A stretch of DNA of 64,000 bases from an uncultured Campylobacter sp. Lineage in GTDB: Bacteria; Campylobacterota; Campylobacteria; Campylobacterales; Campylobacteraceae. The stretch covers positions 81,992 to 145,991 of the forward strand of contig CAMCEN010000003.1 of assembly GCA_945873855.1 (NCBI GenBank), in the 5' to 3' direction. Below, piece after piece: positions 62,460 to 64,000 of this stretch; position 1 is the first letter of the stretch; each line of letters opens with the position of its first letter. The notes beneath the pieces were generated by a model. The model was not told the DNA's origin. It was given only the letters and a program-made list of their open reading frames with translations, and did not search any database. Position numbers and translations under genes: made by a program.

Positions 62460-63490
62460 AATACGAAAACAAAGAGCTGATGAAATACGCACGCTGCGCT
62501 GGCTGAGCTGCTAAGATAGGTCCGGGGGATCTAAACAATATGTTAGCAGAGCTCAGCTTGACTGATGAGCGTGTGATTAGCGGCGCGAATACTAGCGAGG
62601 ATGCTGGAGTTTTCGTGCTTGATGAGAGTAGGGCACTAGTGCAGACCTTAGATTTCATCACGCCTATTGTAGATGATCCATTTATCTTTGGGGCTATTGC
62701 GGCCGCAAATTCTCTAAGCGATGTTTTTGCTATGGGCGGCGAGGTGCTTAGTGCTATGAATATCATTAGCTTTGATGAGGGGCATTTTGGAGCTGAGGTT
62801 TTTAGCGAGATTTTAGCCGGTGGGGTTAGCAAGGTGCGTGAGTGCGGAGCTGCGCTAGTTGGCGGACATAGCGTGAGGGGTGCGGAGCTTTTTTATGGGC
62901 TTAGTGTGACTGGCGTGGTTCATCCAAAGAGCTTTTGGGCAAATAACACAGCAAGAGTTGGAGACGCGCTAATCCTTACAAAGCCGCTTGGCTCTGGCGT
63001 GCTTAGCACTGCGCTAAAAAACGGTGCTTTAAGTGATGAGCTGCGTGATGAGATGATAGAGCAAATGTGCACTCTAAATCTATACGCTATGCGTACTATG
63101 CGTGATTTTAGCGTGGGGGCGTGCACGGATATTACTGGATTTGGCTTACTTGGGCATATGAGCGAGATGTTAAATCCTAGCATTAGCTTTGAGCTTAGCT
63201 TGGATGCTGTGCCTTTAATGCGTGGTCTAAAAGAGATGATAGCGCAGGGCTTCGTGCCTGGTGGAACTAGCGCAAATGAGAGTTTTGCTAGCGCTTTTGT
63301 AGAAAATGCTAGCAAGGGCGATATAACAGCATTTTATGATGCGCAGACCTCTGGTGGATTGCTCTTGGCTTTGCCTAATAAAGAGGCAATTGCGGCGCTA
63401 AGGGCTTTAAAAGACGCTGGCTGTGAGCATGCTAGCATTATAGCGCAGGTTCTACCAAGGGCTAAATCAGCGCCTATAAAAATCATATAA
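62456..63490 (+). CDS. selD: Selenophosphate synthetase SelD (selenoprotein, UGA = Sec17)
   Basis: Makes selenophosphate, the selenium donor for Sec-tRNA. The true start is ATG 62456, overlapping the previous stop (ATGA). The frame reads A-R-C-A-G-[UGA]-A-A-K-I-G-P-G-D, the UGA at 62504-62506 standing where SelD proteins have catalytic Cys or Sec; the Lys of A-K-I-G is also conserved. Then E-D-A-G-V-F, D-F-I-T-P, G-G-H-S and D-I-T-G-F-G-L-L-G-H near 220. 344 residues. So SelD itself needs selenium incorporation. Confidence 0.94.
62508..62549 (+). promoter_or_regulatory. Candidate SECIS hairpin in selD
   Basis: Outer stem CTGCTAA (62508-62514)/TTAGCAG (62543-62549) and inner stem AGGTCC (62518-62523)/GGATCT (62527-62532) with one G-T pair and apical GGG. 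The apex is about 17 nt after the UGA. Confidence 0.65.
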
Positions 63491-63590
63491 GCAAATTTTA
63501 GAGAATTTTTAGTAAGTTCTAAGTTTTGAAATCTTGTTTTTTAGGGTGAATTTTAAAAAATTTTGCTAGAATTGCGGTTTTAGTTTTTAG

Positions 63591-63742
63591 GAATTCTAGA
63601 ATTCCTAGAATTTGTTTTAGGAATTTTAGATTTTATTCTAGGAATTCCTAGAATTTGTCTTAGGAATTTTAGAATTCCCTTGTTTTTCTAGGGGTTAGAG
63701 GATTTCTTTTTAGGAATTTTAGATTAGGAATTTTAGAATTCC
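63591..63742. repeat. Palindrome array downstream of selD
   Basis: Exact core 63591-63604, then five degenerate units with TTTGTTTTAGGAATTTTAGATTTTATTC linkers. The 100 nt between selD and the array are AT-rich; TGCTAGAAT at 63565-63573 is a weak -10 candidate for selC. Confidence 0.85.
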
Positions 63743-63743
63743 C

Positions 63744-63829
63744 TGTCATCCCCTATCCCCTTTGGGGGATCTATATGGAATTCTAAATTTATTTGTGATG
63801 TCATCCCCCAATCAAGCCGGGGGATGACA
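63744..63829. repeat. Two TGTCATCCCC hairpin elements
   Basis: Copy 1, TGTCATCCCC (63744-63753) with GGGGGAT (63764-63770). Copy 2, TGTCATCCCCC (63799-63809) and GGGGGATGACA (63819-63829), an 11-bp perfect stem with loop AATCAAGCC. Both start with the same ten bases, so they are one family with differing loops. GC content is far above the surroundings. Confidence 0.75.
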
Positions 63830-63839
63830 TAAAATTTAG

Positions 63840-63853
63840 GAATTCTAGAATTC
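63840..63853. repeat. Exact palindrome core 13 bp before selC
   Basis: GAATTCTAGAATTC flanked by AG and CT; it leaves almost no room for a separate selC promoter, so selC may be transcribed through it. Confidence 0.95.
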
Positions 63854-63865
63854 CTAGCTATTTTT

Positions 63866-63963
63866 GGAGAGTAAAGCTATCTGGTGATACTCACGGACTT
63901 CAAATCCGCTGGCGGGGTGGTTGACCATCTCGCGGGGAGTTCGATTCTCTCACTCTCTCGCCA
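63866..63963 (+). tRNA. selC: Selenocysteine tRNA (anticodon UCA)
   Basis: Anticodon loop CTTCAAA with TCA at 63900-63902 on stem CGGA/TCCG; long variable arm GCGGGGTGG-TTGA-CCATCTCGC; T-arm GGGAG-TTCGATT-CTCTC; then 3' acceptor ACTCTCTC, discriminator G and encoded CCA. The 5' acceptor GGAGAGT pairs with it except at the tip (a G-T pair, and T63865 facing C if counted as the eighth pair). Size and arms are those of a bacterial tRNA-Sec, and UGA-containing fdhA and selD support it. Confidence 0.92.
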
Positions 63964-64000
63964 AAGTAACTTTTTTAATTATTTTTTAATTAGCTTTCAA

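Noticed and set aside
62540..63490. selD starting at ATG 62540
   Set aside because: This would remove the catalytic C-A-G-Sec-A-A-K-I-G region; the upstream ATG with in-frame UGA overlaps the previous stop as ATGA.

Overview
The window reads as a chromosomal segment of a Campylobacter species outside the C. jejuni/C. coli group. The evidence is an AT-rich, gene-dense layout, Campylobacter-type promoters (T-rich upstream, TAAAAT or TATAAT at -10), and neighbourhoods known from Campylobacter: pglE-pglF-pglG of the N-glycosylation locus, cheY-prmA-ftsH-pssA, nadK-recN-tatD-lytic transglycosylase-rlpA-kdsC-lptC-lptA-engB, a SurA/PpiD-like chaperone-ftsA-ftsZ, cmoB plus a Cj0977-like gene, and flgP-flgQ-flgR-asd. 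Species assignment is inference.

Layout. 1-5 kb: fabG, gpmI, mraY, murD, tRNA-Phe. 5-10.5 kb: pglEFG with hisH-hisA. 10.5-16 kb: an amino-acid ABC importer, cheY, prmA, ftsH. 16-23 kb: a lipoprotein, pssA, leuA, and a cystine-type ABC importer beside a Cys/Met PLP enzyme. 23-32 kb: a membrane protein with an apparent AUA start, nadK, recN, tatD, cell-wall enzymes, hisB, and the kdsC-lptC-lptA-engB series. 32-45 kb: proA, fqrB, purU, trmL, a secreted nuclease-like protein, glyS, ftsA-ftsZ, cmoB. 45-53 kb, mostly minus strand: a Sel1-repeat gene with a decayed copy, hemE, two methyltransferase remnants, asd, a RelE/YafQ-type toxin-antitoxin pair, flgRQP behind a near-perfect sigma-54 promoter, rimP-rbfA. 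53-59 kb: a selenocysteine formate dehydrogenase operon. 59-64 kb: hisJ, two small membrane proteins, yihY, murI, a yedF-like gene, selD (itself a selenoprotein) and tRNA-Sec.

How the genes fit together. The fdhA UGA codon needs the selenium pathway, and selD, a YedF-type protein and selC lie in the last 2 kb; selA and selB are not in the window. Histidine genes are scattered: hisH-hisA at 9-10 kb, a monofunctional hisB at 29 kb and a PHP-type hisJ at 59 kb that supplies the phosphatase HisB lacks. flgR, an NtrC-family activator, sits in the operon its own sigma-54 class of promoter would drive.

The most striking feature is not a gene. A perfect 16-bp palindrome, GGAATTCTAGAATTCC (two EcoRI-type GAATTC sites around TCTAGA), and its degenerate forms fill almost every gap between genes and also sit inside many genes, read as N-S-R-I-P or G-I-L-E/D. 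I located exact 14-bp cores at 24 separate places by eye. A second family, about 125 bp, occurs at 811-934, 35514-35641 and (core only) near 59126: it has a conserved apex with a compensatory base change and variable complementary arms, as expected of a structured mobile or RNA element. Both deserve genome-wide analysis.
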